Origin: Mycolicibacterium doricum | GTDB lineage: Bacteria; Actinomycetota; Actinomycetes; Mycobacteriales; Mycobacteriaceae | NCBI RefSeq assembly: GCF_010728155.1 | Contig: NZ_AP022605.1 | Location: 2,294,001-2,358,000, forward strand | DNA: 64,000 bases | Direction of reading: 5' to 3' | In this document: piece by piece, positions 32,318 to 46,500 of the stretch | How the letters are laid out: each line of letters starts with the position of its first letter | Position numbering within the stretch: position 1 is the first letter of the stretch | Program-made: the position numbers and the translations under genes | The notes under the pieces: model-generated | Told to the model about the DNA's origin: nothing | Database searches by the model: none | What the model saw: the letters and a program-made list of their open reading frames with translations, nothing else

Positions 32318-32845
32318 ATGACCGCAGTAGTCCGAAGCGCCGTCACCGTTCTGGTGGCGGCGTTCGGCCTTTCAGTCGGTCTGGGCGGCTGCGGTAGCGA
32401 CAAACCGCCGGCCCCCGCCCCGTCGCCGGTGGCCTCCACCCCGGCCGCGGCAGCGGCTCCTGCGGTGCCCGCGCCCCTGCCGCCACCCAGCGCGCTGACC
32501 GACGTGCTGTACCGGCTGGCCGATCCCAACGTGCCGGGCACCGAGAAACTCGGCCTGGTCGAAGATGCCGGACCCGGCGACGCGGCGACACTCGACCGCT
32601 TCGGCAAGGCGTTGGCCGACAATGGCTATCACCCGATGACCTTCGACGCGGCCGACCTGGCGTGGGCGGCGGCGGCCGACGACGTGGTGGCCACCGTGAT
32701 CGCCAGGACGCCGCCGGGCCGCACCGGTGGCGACTTCACGTTCCCGATGGAATTCGCGCGTACCCCCGACGGCGGTTGGCAGCTGACCCGCGACAGCGCC
32801 GACACGCTGCTCGAGGTGGACGCCGGCCAGGGACCGCCGCGCTGA
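32318..32845 (+). CDS. lppK: Lipoprotein LppK-like (MTB12-fold)
   Basis: A 175-residue lipoprotein. The signal peptide ends in the lipobox GLGGC (about residue 25), followed by a proline/alanine-rich stalk and an MTB12-like domain (LADPNVPGTEKLGLVEDAGPGD, then WQLTRDSADTLL). Synteny with Rv2116 (between mpa and Rv2117) gives the name. The preferred start is the ATG at 32318; an in-frame GTG at 32303 is possible. It appears to be a lipidated paralogue of the preceding secreted protein. Confidence 0.85.
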   Translation: MTAVVRSAVTVLVAAFGLSVGLGGCGSDKPPAPAPSPVASTPAAAAAPAVPAPLPPPSALTDVLYRLADPNVPGTEKLGLVEDAGPGDAATLDRFGKALADNGYHPMTFDAADLAWAAAADDVVATVIARTPPGRTGGDFTFPMEFARTPDGGWQLTRDSADTLLEVDAGQGPPR

Positions 32846-32848
32846 AAC

Positions 32849-33145
32849 ATGTGGATCGGTTGGCTGGAGTTCGACCTTCTCCTCGGTGATGTGCGTTCAC
32901 TCAAACAGAAGCGTTCCGCGATCCGGCCGGTGATCGCCGAACTGCAGCGACGGTTCACCGTCTCGGCGGCCGAGACCGGCGCTCAGGATCTGCATCGCCG
33001 GGCCGGTATCGGGCTGGCCGTCGTGGCCGCCGACCTCGCGCATGTGGTGGACGTGCTCGACGCCGCCGAACGGCTGGTCGCCGCCCGCCCGGAGATGGAG
33101 CTGCTCTCGGCACGCCGCGGTCTGCGGCGCAGCGACGATGATTAG
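32849..33145 (+). CDS. DUF503 (YlxP-like) protein, Rv2117 type
   Basis: A 98-residue ferredoxin-like small protein. It begins MWIGWLEFDLLLGDVRSLKQKRS, the typical DUF503 opening, and has the RFTVSAAETG region. DUF503 members are linked to ribosome or RNA functions in other bacteria, but no activity is established. It starts three bases after the lppK stop, so it is probably co-transcribed, and it converges on trmI with a nine-base gap. Confidence 0.88.
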   Translation: MWIGWLEFDLLLGDVRSLKQKRSAIRPVIAELQRRFTVSAAETGAQDLHRRAGIGLAVVAADLAHVVDVLDAAERLVAARPEMELLSARRGLRRSDDD

Positions 33146-33154
33146 TCCGCGGAC

Positions 33155-34921
<1,767 letters not shown>

Positions 34922-34925
<4 letters not shown>

Positions 34926-35725
34926 TCGGCCATCTCTATCACCGGTTGCCGGACGACCCGTCGGACAGCGGAGGCCTCGCCGCATTCGAATCGACCGCCG
35001 ACACCCGCAGCAACTGGGACCCGGCCATCCAGCACGGGTCACCGCCGCTGGCGTTGCTCACGAAGGCCATCGAGGATCTCGCGGCCGGCAGTGAGTTGCG
35101 GGTCGGACGGCTCTCGCTCGACATCCTCGGCGCGGTACCGGTGGCCCCGGTCTGGGTGCGCGCGGAGGTGCTGCGGCCGGGTAACCGGATCTCGCTGATC
35201 GCGGCCGACATGCTCGCCGGCCGCCCCGACGGCAGTCTCCGCACGGTCGCGCGGGTGACGGCGTGGCTGCTCGCGCGGAGTGACACCGCCGACGCCGCCA
35301 TCGATCGGTATCCGCCGCTGGTGGAAGGCGAGGCGTCGGACGTCTCGCATGCCTGGGAGAGTGCACCGGGCTATCTGGAGACGGTGAGCTGGCGCCGGCA
35401 GGCCGACGACGCGACGTCCGCGGTAGCGTGGTTGACCCCGCTTGTACCGCTCATCGACGACGAACCGACGACAGCGCTGCAGCGGCTGGCGATGGTGGTG
35501 GACTCGGCGAACGGAATCGGTGCGGCACTCGATCCGCGGGAGTTCATGTTCATGAACACCGACACCGTCGTGCATCTGCACCGTCTGCCCGAGGGGTCGG
35601 ATTTCGCGCTGCGCAGCCGCGGGTCGATCGGTCCCGACGGCATCGGCGTCACCACAGCCGAGATCTTCGACCGCCGGGGATTCATCGGAACCTCCGCCCA
35701 GACGCTGCTGGTGCAGCGGCGGTGA
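34922..35725 (+). CDS. Acyl-CoA thioesterase-like (double hot dog) protein
   Basis: A 267-residue protein of the thioesterase superfamily with two hot-dog-like halves: an N-terminal HGSPPLALLTKAIEDL helix region and a C-terminal half ending GVTTAEIFDRRGFIGTSAQTLLVQ, typical of mycobacterial TesB-like thioesterases. It would hydrolyse or bind acyl-CoA. The ATG overlaps the stop of the nuclease gene (ATGA), fixing the start. The substrate is unknown and the coupling with a nuclease is odd, but the arrangement is tight. Confidence 0.78.
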
Positions 35726-35984
35726 GGACGGCCTGGTCGGCCAGTTCCAGCCGGCGTGGGCGCTGTCCGAGCTTCACCTGTCCGCGGTCACCGCGACGAC
35801 TCCCTCTGCAGCCCGCGAATCGTGCGAACCCTGCCGTTCCTGATCGCCGTGGTGTGTGTGTTCGGCGATCACGGACCCGCCGAACGCGGGCAGTGGTCGC
35901 GGCCGCGCCACGATTGACGCGCCGCCTCCCTCGACCGAGTCGCCGCCTACCTCGCTGGTGACCCACTACCGGAATGGGGGGGCA

Positions 35985-36335
35985 CGGGCCGGCGGTGTCA
36001 GGACGGCACCTCGCACCACAAGGTGGCTGCCTGGTTCACCAACTCGGGGGCGAAGAGCGGCGACAAGGTGGCGACGCTGACGTCGTTGGCGGTCTTCGCC
36101 CAGCACCACCTGCACTGGGTGAGCATCGACTGGTGGCCGGCTGGAACAGTTCGGCCAGCCCCGAGGATTCTCTATCGGCTGAGGTCCTTCCTCGGTGCCG
36201 GCGCGAAAACCGATGTCGACACCGGACCCGAGGGCGCACCCCTCCGACGGGAGCACACGCCACCATCTGGGCGGGCGTGTCGCGCGGGTGGCCGCCGAAC
36301 TCACGGCCGGGCGTCGGGTCACGTCAGCGGTTTGA
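35985..36335 (+). pseudogene. Flavodoxin/WrbA-like NAD(P)H oxidoreductase remnant
   Basis: Coding sense for the C-terminal part of a flavodoxin-family protein survives in pieces. One frame reads HHKVAAWFTNSGAKSGDKVA, continuing ATLTSLAVFAQHHLHWVSID. Part of the middle continues in shifted frames (PAGWNSSASPEDSLS, then SFLGAGAKTDVDTGPEGAP). The end, GRVARVAAELTAGRRV, is in yet another frame and stops at 36335. At least three frame changes and loss of the FMN-binding N-terminus make it non-functional. Its 3' end runs 17 bp into the convergent flavoprotein gene. The 260 bp before it (35726-35984) hold no gene I can recognise. Confidence 0.75.
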
Positions 36336-37698
36336 GGTCCTGCAGCATCGTCGGCACCAGTTCGCTGACGGTCGGATGGATGTGCATGGTGCGCGAGATC
36401 GCGGTGTAGGGTTTCTTGGCCGTCATGATGTCGAGGATCGCGTGCACGACCTCGTCGCCACCGACGCCGAGGATCGCCGCCCCGAGGATCTCCTCGGTCT
36501 CCGCATCGACGACCACCTTCATGAATCCCTGGGTCTCGCCCTTTTCGACCGCGCGGCCGACACGGGTCATCGGGCGCTTGCCGACCAATGCCTTGCGTCC
36601 GGACTTGCGCACCTGGTCGACCGTCATGCCGGCGCGCCCGAGGGGCGGGTCGATGTAGAGCGCGTAGGTGGTGATCCGATCGCTGACGCGCCGTGGGTCG
36701 TCGTCGAGGAGGTTCGCCGCGACAATCTCGAAATCGTTGTACGAGGTATGCGTGAAGGCGCCCATGCCGTTGCAGTCCCCCATCGCCCAGATGTGGTCGG
36801 CGGTGGTGCGAAGCTGGTCGTCGACGACGATGTAGCCGCGCTCGTCGGTCTGCACACCGGCGGCGTCGAGCCCGAGATTGTCGGTGTTGGGCTGTCTGCC
36901 GACCGCCAACAGCAGATGGCTACCGACGACGGGTTCCGCGCCGGCATTCGGAACAGCCTCGAACCCGTTGTCTTGCTTGGTGAACCGGATGTCCTTGGCG
37001 TCGAGAACGATGTCGATGCCCTCGGCTTCCAGGATGCCCTTGATCGCCGCCGAGATGTCTTCGTCTTCGCGGGAGGTCAGCCGCGGGCCGCGTTCGAGCA
37101 CCGTCACCCGGGCGCCGAACCGGCGGTACATCTGGGCGAATTCCAACGCGATGTAGCTGCCGCCGACGATGACCAGATGCTCCGGCAGGGTCTCGAGGTC
37201 GAGGATGCCGACGTTGGTGAGGTAGTCGATGTCCGAGAGCCCGGGCAGATCCGGGGCGACGGCGCGGCCGCCGACGTTGAGGTAGATGCGGTCGCCCTTG
37301 AGCAGCTGGTCGTCGACGCGCACGGTATGCGGGTCTTCGAAACGGGCGTGGCCGCGGATGAACGTGCAGCCGTCCATCCCCTTCAGCCATGATTCGACGC
37401 CGTGGCGGTCGTCGAGCATGATCTTGTCCTTGCGGGCCTTGACTTTTGCCATGTCGACGGTCACCTCACCGGTGCCGACACCGTATTCGGCGCCGCGCCG
37501 GGCCAGCTGCGCCGCATGCGCGCTGGCGACGAGCGTCTTGGTGGGGATGCACCCGTAGTTCACGCAGGTGCCGCCGACCAGCTTGCGTTCGATGACGGCG
37601 ACGGACTGCCCGGCCTCGGTCAGCCGCCCGGCCAGCGGCGGACCGGCCTGCCCGGCGCCGACGATGATCGCGTCGAAGGTCGTTGGCTCCGAGGTCAT
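36319..37698 (-). CDS. FAD-dependent pyridine nucleotide-disulfide oxidoreductase (mercuric reductase/RclA-like)
   Basis: A 459-residue flavoprotein. The FAD motif VGAGQAGPPLAG is near residue 13, the redox-active disulfide is in GGTCVNYGCIPTKT, and the NAD(P)H-binding VIVGGSYIALEFAQ is near residue 175. The C-terminal dimerisation domain carries the HIHPTVSE histidine-glutamate pair. The disulfide motif and QAGPPLAG N-terminus resemble proteins annotated as mercuric reductase or reactive-chlorine reductase. It lacks the N-terminal metal-binding domain of true MerA and does not match mycothione reductase. The ATG at 37698 is one base after the DUF4126 stop. Substrate unknown; a role in oxidative or thiol stress is plausible. 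Confidence 0.85.
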   Translation of the reverse strand: MTSEPTTFDAIIVGAGQAGPPLAGRLTEAGQSVAVIERKLVGGTCVNYGCIPTKTLVASAHAAQLARRGAEYGVGTGEVTVDMAKVKARKDKIMLDDRHGVESWLKGMDGCTFIRGHARFEDPHTVRVDDQLLKGDRIYLNVGGRAVAPDLPGLSDIDYLTNVGILDLETLPEHLVIVGGSYIALEFAQMYRRFGARVTVLERGPRLTSREDEDISAAIKGILEAEGIDIVLDAKDIRFTKQDNGFEAVPNAGAEPVVGSHLLLAVGRQPNTDNLGLDAAGVQTDERGYIVVDDQLRTTADHIWAMGDCNGMGAFTHTSYNDFEIVAANLLDDDPRRVSDRITTYALYIDPPLGRAGMTVDQVRKSGRKALVGKRPMTRVGRAVEKGETQGFMKVVVDAETEEILGAAILGVGGDEVVHAILDIMTAKKPYTAISRTMHIHPTVSELVPTMLQDLKPLT

Positions 37699-37699
37699 C

Positions 37700-38181
37700 T
37701 CACACCACCGAGGTGAGCCACGCGATGGCGATGCCGCCGATGACGGCCACGCCGTCCTCAGGCAGCGCGACAGGCAGGTCCCGGCCACCGTTGGCAGCGA
37801 CCAGACGTTTACGGTGCTGGTATCCCCCGAGCGTGCCGAGCACCGCGCCGATGACCCCGGCGCCGATGCCGCCAAACGTGTAGCCCGAGGCAGTTCGGAT
37901 CACCGCGCCGGCGAACCCGCCGGACACCAGGCGAGGGATGAACTGCATCGGCGTCTTGCGACTGGGCGTCTTCGGCAGCTGGTCGGTGACGGGTTCGCCG
38001 GCTGCGAGCATGGTCAGGACCGTCACCGTGATCGGGCGGGCGATCCACAGCGCCCAGGTTCGGTCGAGGACGATCCAGTCGAGCATCGCCGCCACGCGAC
38101 CGCGGCGGGCCCGGTGAAGGCGCGCGGCCCGGCCACCACACCGATCAGCAGGGCGAGGAGCAGGACAACGGCATGCGTCAT
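37700..38181 (-). pseudogene. DUF4126 family membrane protein, single-base frameshift
   Basis: The N-terminus MTHAVVLLLALLIGVVAG starts at ATG 38181, but the frame is lost at 38091-38092. Adding one G restores AVAWAAMLDWIVLD and the rest of a DUF4126-type membrane protein (PKTPSRKTPMQFIPRL, GGIGAGVIGAVLGTLGG, ending at 37700). The downstream frame alone is open for 131 codons from an internal ATG. The stop is one base before the flavoprotein start, so the two genes form an operon. The defect may be a real mutation or a sequencing error in a G-rich spot. Confidence 0.7.
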
Positions 38182-38260
38182 GGCAACCTCCGGCCGGGGA
38201 CGAAGTCTTCCGGAAGCTATCACGTAACCCCCGCTTCCACCGGACAACGAGCGACGGTGC

Positions 38261-39112
38261 TCAGAAGCGGCAGAACCGGATATCGGAGGCCAGGATCGCC
38301 TTGGCGCCGATCGCGGCCAGTTCGTCCATGATCGAGTTGACGTCGCGCCGGGGCACCAGCGCCCGAACCGCCACCCAATCCGGGTCGGCAAGCGGGGCGA
38401 TGGTGGGCGATTCCAGACCCGGCGTCACCTCGGTGGCCCGTTCGAGCACATGTCGAGGGCAGTCGTAGTCGAGCATCAGGTACTGCTGCCCGAACACCAC
38501 GCCCTGCACGCGGGCGGCGAGTTGCTCACGCGGGGCAGTGTTTTCGTCACCGGCGCCGTCGCGCTCGATCAGCACCGCCTCCGAATCGCACAGCGAATCA
38601 CCGAACGCGACCAGGTTGTGCAGCCCCAAAGTGCGTCCCGAACCGACCACGTCGGCGATAGCGTCGGCGACGCCGAGCGCCACCGAGATCTCCACCGCGC
38701 CGTCCAGGCGGATCACGGTCGCATCGATCCCTTTGGCGGCAAGGTCCTTTCGCACCAGATTCGGAAACGCGGTGGCGATTCGCTTACCGGCCAGGTCCGC
38801 GGTCGTCCAGTCGCGGCCCGCCGGTGCGGCGTAGCGGAAAGTCGACGAACCGAACCCCAGCGCCAACCGTTCGCGCACCCGCGCATCGGATTCGGCGGCC
38901 AGGTCACGTCCGGTGATACCGAAATCGAGTTGGCCCGAGCCGACGTAGATGGCGATGTCCTTGGGCCGCAGGAAGAAGAACTCGACGTTGTTGGCCGGGT
39001 CGACGACCGTGAGGTCCTTGGTATCGGTGCGGCGCCGGTAGCCGGCCTCCGACAGGATCTCGGAGGCCGGTTCGCTCAACGTGCCCTTGTTGGGCACGGC
39101 GACCCTCAGCAT
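38261..39112 (-). CDS. hisG: ATP phosphoribosyltransferase HisG (long form)
   Basis: A 283-residue enzyme for the first step of histidine synthesis: ATP + PRPP to phosphoribosyl-ATP. The start [16 protein letters not shown] is canonical. The PRPP-binding region [13 protein letters not shown] is present, and the C-terminal regulatory ACT-like domain includes [20 protein letters not shown], where histidine feedback acts. Length equals the M. tuberculosis enzyme. The ATG at 39112 (five bases after the hisE stop) is preferred over the GTG at 39121. Operon hisE-hisG. Confidence 0.98.
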   Translation of the reverse strand: MLRVAVPNKGTLSEPASEILSEAGYRRRTDTKDLTVVDPANNVEFFFLRPKDIAIYVGSGQLDFGITGRDLAAESDARVRERLALGFGSSTFRYAAPAGRDWTTADLAGKRIATAFPNLVRKDLAAKGIDATVIRLDGAVEISVALGVADAIADVVGSGRTLGLHNLVAFGDSLCDSEAVLIERDGAGDENTAPREQLAARVQGVVFGQQYLMLDYDCPRHVLERATEVTPGLESPTIAPLADPDWVAVRALVPRRDVNSIMDELAAIGAKAILASDIRFCRF

Positions 39113-39117
39113 GCCGT

Positions 39118-39399
39118 TCACAGCTTGCGGTAGACGTCGTCGGGCGAAAGTCCACGGGCGATCATCAACACCTGCGTCCAGTACAGCAACTGGCTGATCT
39201 CCTCGGCAAGCGCGTCGTCACTCTCGTGTTCGGCGGCCAACCACACTTCGCCGGCCTCCTCGAGGATCTTCTTGCCCACGCCGTGCACGCCACCGTCGAG
39301 GGCCGCCACGGTGCCGCTGCCCTCAGGCCGGGTGCGCGCGCGTTCGGTCAGCTCGTCGAACAGCGCATCGAAGGTCTTCACAGGCTGCGATTCTCCCAC
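39118..39399 (-). CDS. hisE: Phosphoribosyl-ATP pyrophosphatase HisE
   Basis: A 93-residue alpha-helical MazG-like hydrolase that converts phosphoribosyl-ATP to phosphoribosyl-AMP, the second step of histidine synthesis. The metal-binding signature [20 protein letters not shown] is visible, followed by EEISQLLYW. The start may be the GTG at 39399 or the GTG six codons later (39381). It precedes hisG by five bases. Together the two genes catalyse consecutive steps. Confidence 0.97.
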   Translation of the reverse strand: MGESQPVKTFDALFDELTERARTRPEGSGTVAALDGGVHGVGKKILEEAGEVWLAAEHESDDALAEEISQLLYWTQVLMIARGLSPDDVYRKL

Positions 39400-39432
39400 G
39401 CCTTGCCGCGCAGCCCTGTGCGGGCACGGCGC

Positions 39433-40911
39433 TCAGCCCTCCTTTGCGCCCGTGGGCAGGTCCTCCTTGAGTATCTCGCCGTGCATGTCCTCCAGGGACA
39501 CGCCCTTGGTCTCCCGCACCCAGCGCCAGACGAACAGGCCCGACAGGATCGCGCACAGCCCGTAGAAGCCATAGGCCAGACCGAGGTGCTCGCGCAATCC
39601 CGGGAAGCTGACGGTGATCAGCCAGTTGGCCGCCCACTGGCCGGCGGCGGCCAGACCCAGCGCGGCGGCCCGGATGCGGTTGGGGAACATCTCGCCGAGC
39701 AGCACCCACACCACCGGGCCCCAGGACATGCCGAACGCGACGACGAACAGGTTCGCCGCGATCAGCGCGATCACACCGGATGCGCCGGGCAGGCTCGGGT
39801 TGCCTGCGGCGTCGAGCGTCGCATTGGCGAAGATGACCGCCATGGTGATCAGGGTGACCGCCATGCCGGAGGAGCCGATGAGCAGCAGCGGTTTGCGGCC
39901 GATCTTGTCGATCAGCGCGATCGCGATGAGCGTGGTCAACACGTTGATCACCGACGTGATCACGGTGTAGACCGCCGATTCGTCGGCGCTGAAGCCGACC
40001 GCCTGCCACAGCACGTTCGAGTAGTAGAAGATCACGTTGATACCGACGAACTGCTGGAAAACGGACAGCCCGAGGCCCACCCAGACGATGCCGTAGAGGC
40101 CGCCGGTGGGTTTGCGCAGATCCCGCCACGACGGCTTGTCCTCGCGCTCCAGGGTCTCCCGGATGCGGGTGATCGTGATCTCCAGGTTCTTCTGCCCGAG
40201 CAGCGTGCTGAGCACCCGGCGTGCCTCCGGGATCTTGTGGCTGGCAACAAGATAGCGCGGTGATTCGGGGATCGTGAACGCCAGCGCGCCGTACACCACG
40301 GCGGGCACCGCCATCGCCAGGAACATCCAGCGCCAAGCGTCCACCCCGAACCACAGCGGCTCGTTCGGCCCTCCTGCGGCCCACTGCAGCACCCAGTTGA
40401 CGACGAAAGACAGGAAGATGCCGGACACGATCGCCAGCTGCTGCAGGGAACCGAGGCGGCCCCGGATGCTCGGTGGTGAGGTCTCCGCGATGTAGGCCGG
40501 TGCGATCACCGATGCCACACCGACGCCGATGCCGCCGACGATCCGGAACAGCACGACGGCCCACACCTCCGGCGCGAAACCCGTGCCGAACGCGCTCACC
40601 AGGAACAGCACCGCCGCGATCTTCATCACCGCGATGCGCCCGATCCTGTCGGCGATGCGCCCGGCGGTCATCGCCCCGGCAGCGGCGCCGAGCAGCGCCG
40701 ACGCGACGGCGAATCCGAGTTCGGCGTCACCGATGCCGAAGTCCTCCTGGATCGAGTCGACGGCGCCGTTGACGACCGCGCTGTCGTAACCGAACAGGAG
40801 CCCACCGAGGGCCGCCACGGAGGCGATCCGGACCGCGGTCTTGCCGGAGGCGAATTGGTCCTCCGAGGTCGGCAGATCGTCTCCTACCGGCGCCCCTCGA
40901 TGACGAGCCAT
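39433..40911 (-). CDS. glcP: Sugar porter of the MFS family, glucose permease GlcP
   Basis: A 492-residue, 12-helix proton-coupled sugar transporter. Sugar-porter signatures are GGLLFGYDSAVVNGA near the N-terminus, RIADRIGR after helix 2, PESPRYLV before the central loop, QQFVGINVIFYYS in helix 7 and GPVVWVLLGEMFP in helix 10. The same neighbourhood (hisG, hisE, glcP, then metH) is what I recall for the characterised glucose permease of M. smegmatis, which supports the name. The ATG at 40911 is chosen for its GGGAAAGGGA upstream; the frame is open 13 codons further. It follows metH on the same strand after about 250 bp. Confidence 0.85.
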   Translation of the reverse strand: MARHRGAPVGDDLPTSEDQFASGKTAVRIASVAALGGLLFGYDSAVVNGAVDSIQEDFGIGDAELGFAVASALLGAAAGAMTAGRIADRIGRIAVMKIAAVLFLVSAFGTGFAPEVWAVVLFRIVGGIGVGVASVIAPAYIAETSPPSIRGRLGSLQQLAIVSGIFLSFVVNWVLQWAAGGPNEPLWFGVDAWRWMFLAMAVPAVVYGALAFTIPESPRYLVASHKIPEARRVLSTLLGQKNLEITITRIRETLEREDKPSWRDLRKPTGGLYGIVWVGLGLSVFQQFVGINVIFYYSNVLWQAVGFSADESAVYTVITSVINVLTTLIAIALIDKIGRKPLLLIGSSGMAVTLITMAVIFANATLDAAGNPSLPGASGVIALIAANLFVVAFGMSWGPVVWVLLGEMFPNRIRAAALGLAAAGQWAANWLITVSFPGLREHLGLAYGFYGLCAILSGLFVWRWVRETKGVSLEDMHGEILKEDLPTGAKEG

Positions 40912-41157
40912 CGAACGTCCCTTTCCCGCGCGCATGACCGGAAACCGCATTCAGGACCGTTCCGGCCGGAACAGGTGGGTTCCCCCAGGCGCGCCGGGCG
41001 AAACCGGACAACGTTTGGACGCCGCCGTCAAGCGGTGCGTCTGCCGGAGACGGCGTCGATCTCGGCGTGCAACCCGCGTAGGTCATCGACGGCCACCTCG
41101 TGCAGCGAACTCAGTAGCCGTCGGGGACGACGACATCGGTGGGCACCGCGCGCACGC

Positions 41158-44937
<3,780 letters not shown>

Positions 44938-44944
44938 GTGCACT

Positions 44945-44961
44945 CCTTCCGTAGCGGAAGG
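44945..44961 (-). promoter_or_regulatory. Ribosome-site-masking hairpin of metH
   Basis: CCTTCCG, loop CTA, CGGAAGG form a perfect seven-base stem that buries the GGAAGGAG ribosome site of metH. The 5' arm shares its first three bases with the pseudoknot strand of the riboswitch candidate, so both cannot form together. Confidence 0.7.
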
Positions 44962-45037
44962 CGTCCTTGACTCTGCCGAGCGTGGCGGATACCGAGGGAC
45001 CCGGTCCCCCGAGATAACCGTTGCAACGCCTCTCGAC
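44959..45037 (-). promoter_or_regulatory. S-adenosylhomocysteine (SAH) riboswitch candidate
   Basis: In the metH leader, GUCGAG (45037-45032) pairs with CUCGGC (44980-44975) as P1. Directly after the 5' arm, AGGCGUUGCAACGG resembles the conserved core of SAH riboswitches (GAGCGYUGCRAC). An internal hairpin ends in GGGAC-CGG-GUCCC. AGGCGUU (45031-45025) can pair with GACGCCU (44965-44959) to give the class-defining pseudoknot. A TAGACT -10 element at 45049-45044 would start transcription right at P1. Folding of the pseudoknot would free the metH ribosome site, an ON switch matching the known role of SAH in activating metH or ahcY. No covariance search was run. Confidence 0.72.
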
Positions 45038-45043
45038 CAGAAG

Positions 45044-45049
45044 AGTCTA
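45044..45049 (-). promoter_or_regulatory. -10 element (TAGACT) of the metH leader
   Basis: TAGACT fits TANNNT and lies seven bases before the 5' edge of the riboswitch P1 stem, placing the transcription start at the aptamer. Confidence 0.45.
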
Positions 45050-45197
45050 CGTCGTCACCCGAACGACGTATGGACGCACAGCTCGTCACCGAACTGGGGC
45101 GACGGCTCACTTGTCCGCAGCAGTTTCATCGTCAGGGTAGTACGTGACTGCAAACCGCCGACTGAGTCGATGGGGCTCATGCATGCCCGTCAGGCCT

Positions 45198-45203
45198 TAG
45201 GCT
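45198..45203 (+). promoter_or_regulatory. -10 element (TAGGCT) of the PAC2 gene, leaderless type
   Basis: TAGGCT ends six bases before the GTG at 45210, with no ribosome site between. Confidence 0.55.
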
Positions 45204-45209
45204 GACGTT

Positions 45210-46103
45210 GTGACCCCATCGGACTTCGGCCCAGAGAAGGGACCTGACGTGGCGCCGTTGCGCGATGCCGTGGTCGTCGCCGCGTTCGAGGGGTGGAACG
45301 ATGCCGGCGACGCGGCCAGCGACGCACTCGAACACCTGGACGCGATCTGGGAGGCCGAGCCGATCGCCGAGATCGACGACGAGTCGTACTACGACTATCA
45401 GGTCAACCGGCCGGTGATCCGCCAGGTCGACGGTGTGACCCGCGAACTGGTGTGGCCGTCGATGCGGATCTCGCACTGCCGCCCGCCCGGCGCCGAGCGC
45501 GACATCGTGCTGATGCACGGGGTGGAGCCCAACATGCGCTGGCGCACGTTCTGCGCGGAGTTGCTCAACATCGCCGACAAACTCAACGTGCAGACCGTCG
45601 TCATCCTGGGGGCGCTGCTCGCCGACACCCCGCACACCCGGCCGGTGCCGGTCTCCGGCGCGGCCTACTCCCCCGAGTCGGCGAAGTTCTTCGGCCTGGA
45701 GGAGACCCGCTACGAGGGGCCGACCGGCATCGCCGGGGTGTTCCAGGACGCCTGTGTGCAGGCCGGGATCCCGGCGGTGACGTTCTGGGCGGCCGTCCCT
45801 CACTACGTGTCCCAGCCGCCGAACCCGAAGGCGACCGTGGCGCTGCTGCGCCGCGTCGAGGACGTCCTCGACATCGAGGTCCCGCTGGCCGACCTGCCGA
45901 CGGAGGCCGAGGAGTGGGAGGAGGCGGTCACCGAGATGACCGCCGAAGATGACGAGATCGCCGAGTACGTGGCCTCCCTCGAACAACGCGGCGACGCCGA
46001 GGTCGACATGACCGAGGTGCTGGGCAAGATCGACGGCGACGCGCTCGCCGCCGAATTCGAACGGTACCTGCGCAGGCGCGGGCCCGGTTTCCGCAACAGC
46101 TGA
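45210..46103 (+). CDS. PAC2 family protein (proteasome-assembly-chaperone-like), Rv2125 type
   Basis: A 297-residue protein of the PAC2 fold, named after a eukaryotic and archaeal proteasome assembly chaperone. It has VVAAFEGWNDAGDAASDAL at the N-terminus and VILGALLADTPHTRPVPVSG in the middle, both typical of the family. GIPAVTFWAAVPHYVSQPPN follows, with an acidic helical C-terminus. It lies divergent from metH, as Rv2125 does. The GTG at 45210 follows a TAGGCT by six bases. It is tempting to link it to the nearby proteasome genes, but no bacterial role is established. Confidence 0.9.
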   Translation: MTPSDFGPEKGPDVAPLRDAVVVAAFEGWNDAGDAASDALEHLDAIWEAEPIAEIDDESYYDYQVNRPVIRQVDGVTRELVWPSMRISHCRPPGAERDIVLMHGVEPNMRWRTFCAELLNIADKLNVQTVVILGALLADTPHTRPVPVSGAAYSPESAKFFGLEETRYEGPTGIAGVFQDACVQAGIPAVTFWAAVPHYVSQPPNPKATVALLRRVEDVLDIEVPLADLPTEAEEWEEAVTEMTAEDDEIAEYVASLEQRGDAEVDMTEVLGKIDGDALAAEFERYLRRRGPGFRNS

Positions 46104-46150
46104 TTTGCCGCTCTTCGCGCTGGCCGAATGTACAGATCGACCGGGAAACA

Positions 46151-46176
46151 CGGTGGGCCTGGGTTCTCGCCCACCG
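46151..46176 (+). terminator. Hairpin after the PAC2 gene
   Basis: CGGTGGGC and GCCCACCG form an eight-base stem with a ten-base loop, 48 bp after the PAC2 stop and followed by TT. It fits a mycobacterial intrinsic terminator with a short or missing T tract. Confidence 0.55.
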
Positions 46177-46264
46177 TTGGCTCTGGGCCACATCGAGTGA
46201 ATCGCGGCGCGGCCGGCTTCCGAAGCGGCTCAGTTTTTGGTTGGCGGTGGGGTTTGAATGGTTA

Positions 46265-46472
46265 GTACCACCACCAATCGGCGCGTTGCGCGCTGGGTCC
46301 GCGGTAGGGGGCGACCTTCGGCGGGGGTGGTTGGGTGGGCGGGCCAGCGATCCCGAGTGCAGTTGTCGCCCGGTGCTGTCGGTGACGGTCAGCTGGGATG
46401 TGGGTCCGGTGATGGTGATGACGCCGCGGTGGTGCAACCGATGGTGGTACGGCAGAGCAGCACGAGGTTGCT
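46265..46472 (-). pseudogene. 3' part of a 13E12/DUF222 HNH gene, separated from its 5' part
   Basis: Minus-strand sense reads SNLVLLCR, then after a one-base loss YHHRLHHRGVITITGP, TVTDSTGRQLHSGSLARPP and, in a shifted frame, PYRGPSAQRADWWWY. This is the standard C-terminal end of mycobacterial 13E12-repeat HNH proteins. It begins exactly where the 5' part at 49847 stops: joining DGGASDL to SNLVLLCRYHH rebuilds the HNH motif. The gene is therefore split by the 46473-49846 block and also carries frameshifts. Confidence 0.8.
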
Positions 46473-46500
46473 GAAAAGTCGAAGATCTACCCCCTGGAAG

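Noticed and set aside
36319..37698. Mycothione reductase (mtr)
   Set aside because: Same length and fold, but the N-terminus and the disulfide region differ from the Mtr sequence I know and fit the mercuric-reductase-like group.
44944..45209. Cobalamin or SAM riboswitch before metH
   Set aside because: The cobalamin box and the SAM-I/SAM-IV core elements are not seen; the paired arms fit the SAH class instead.
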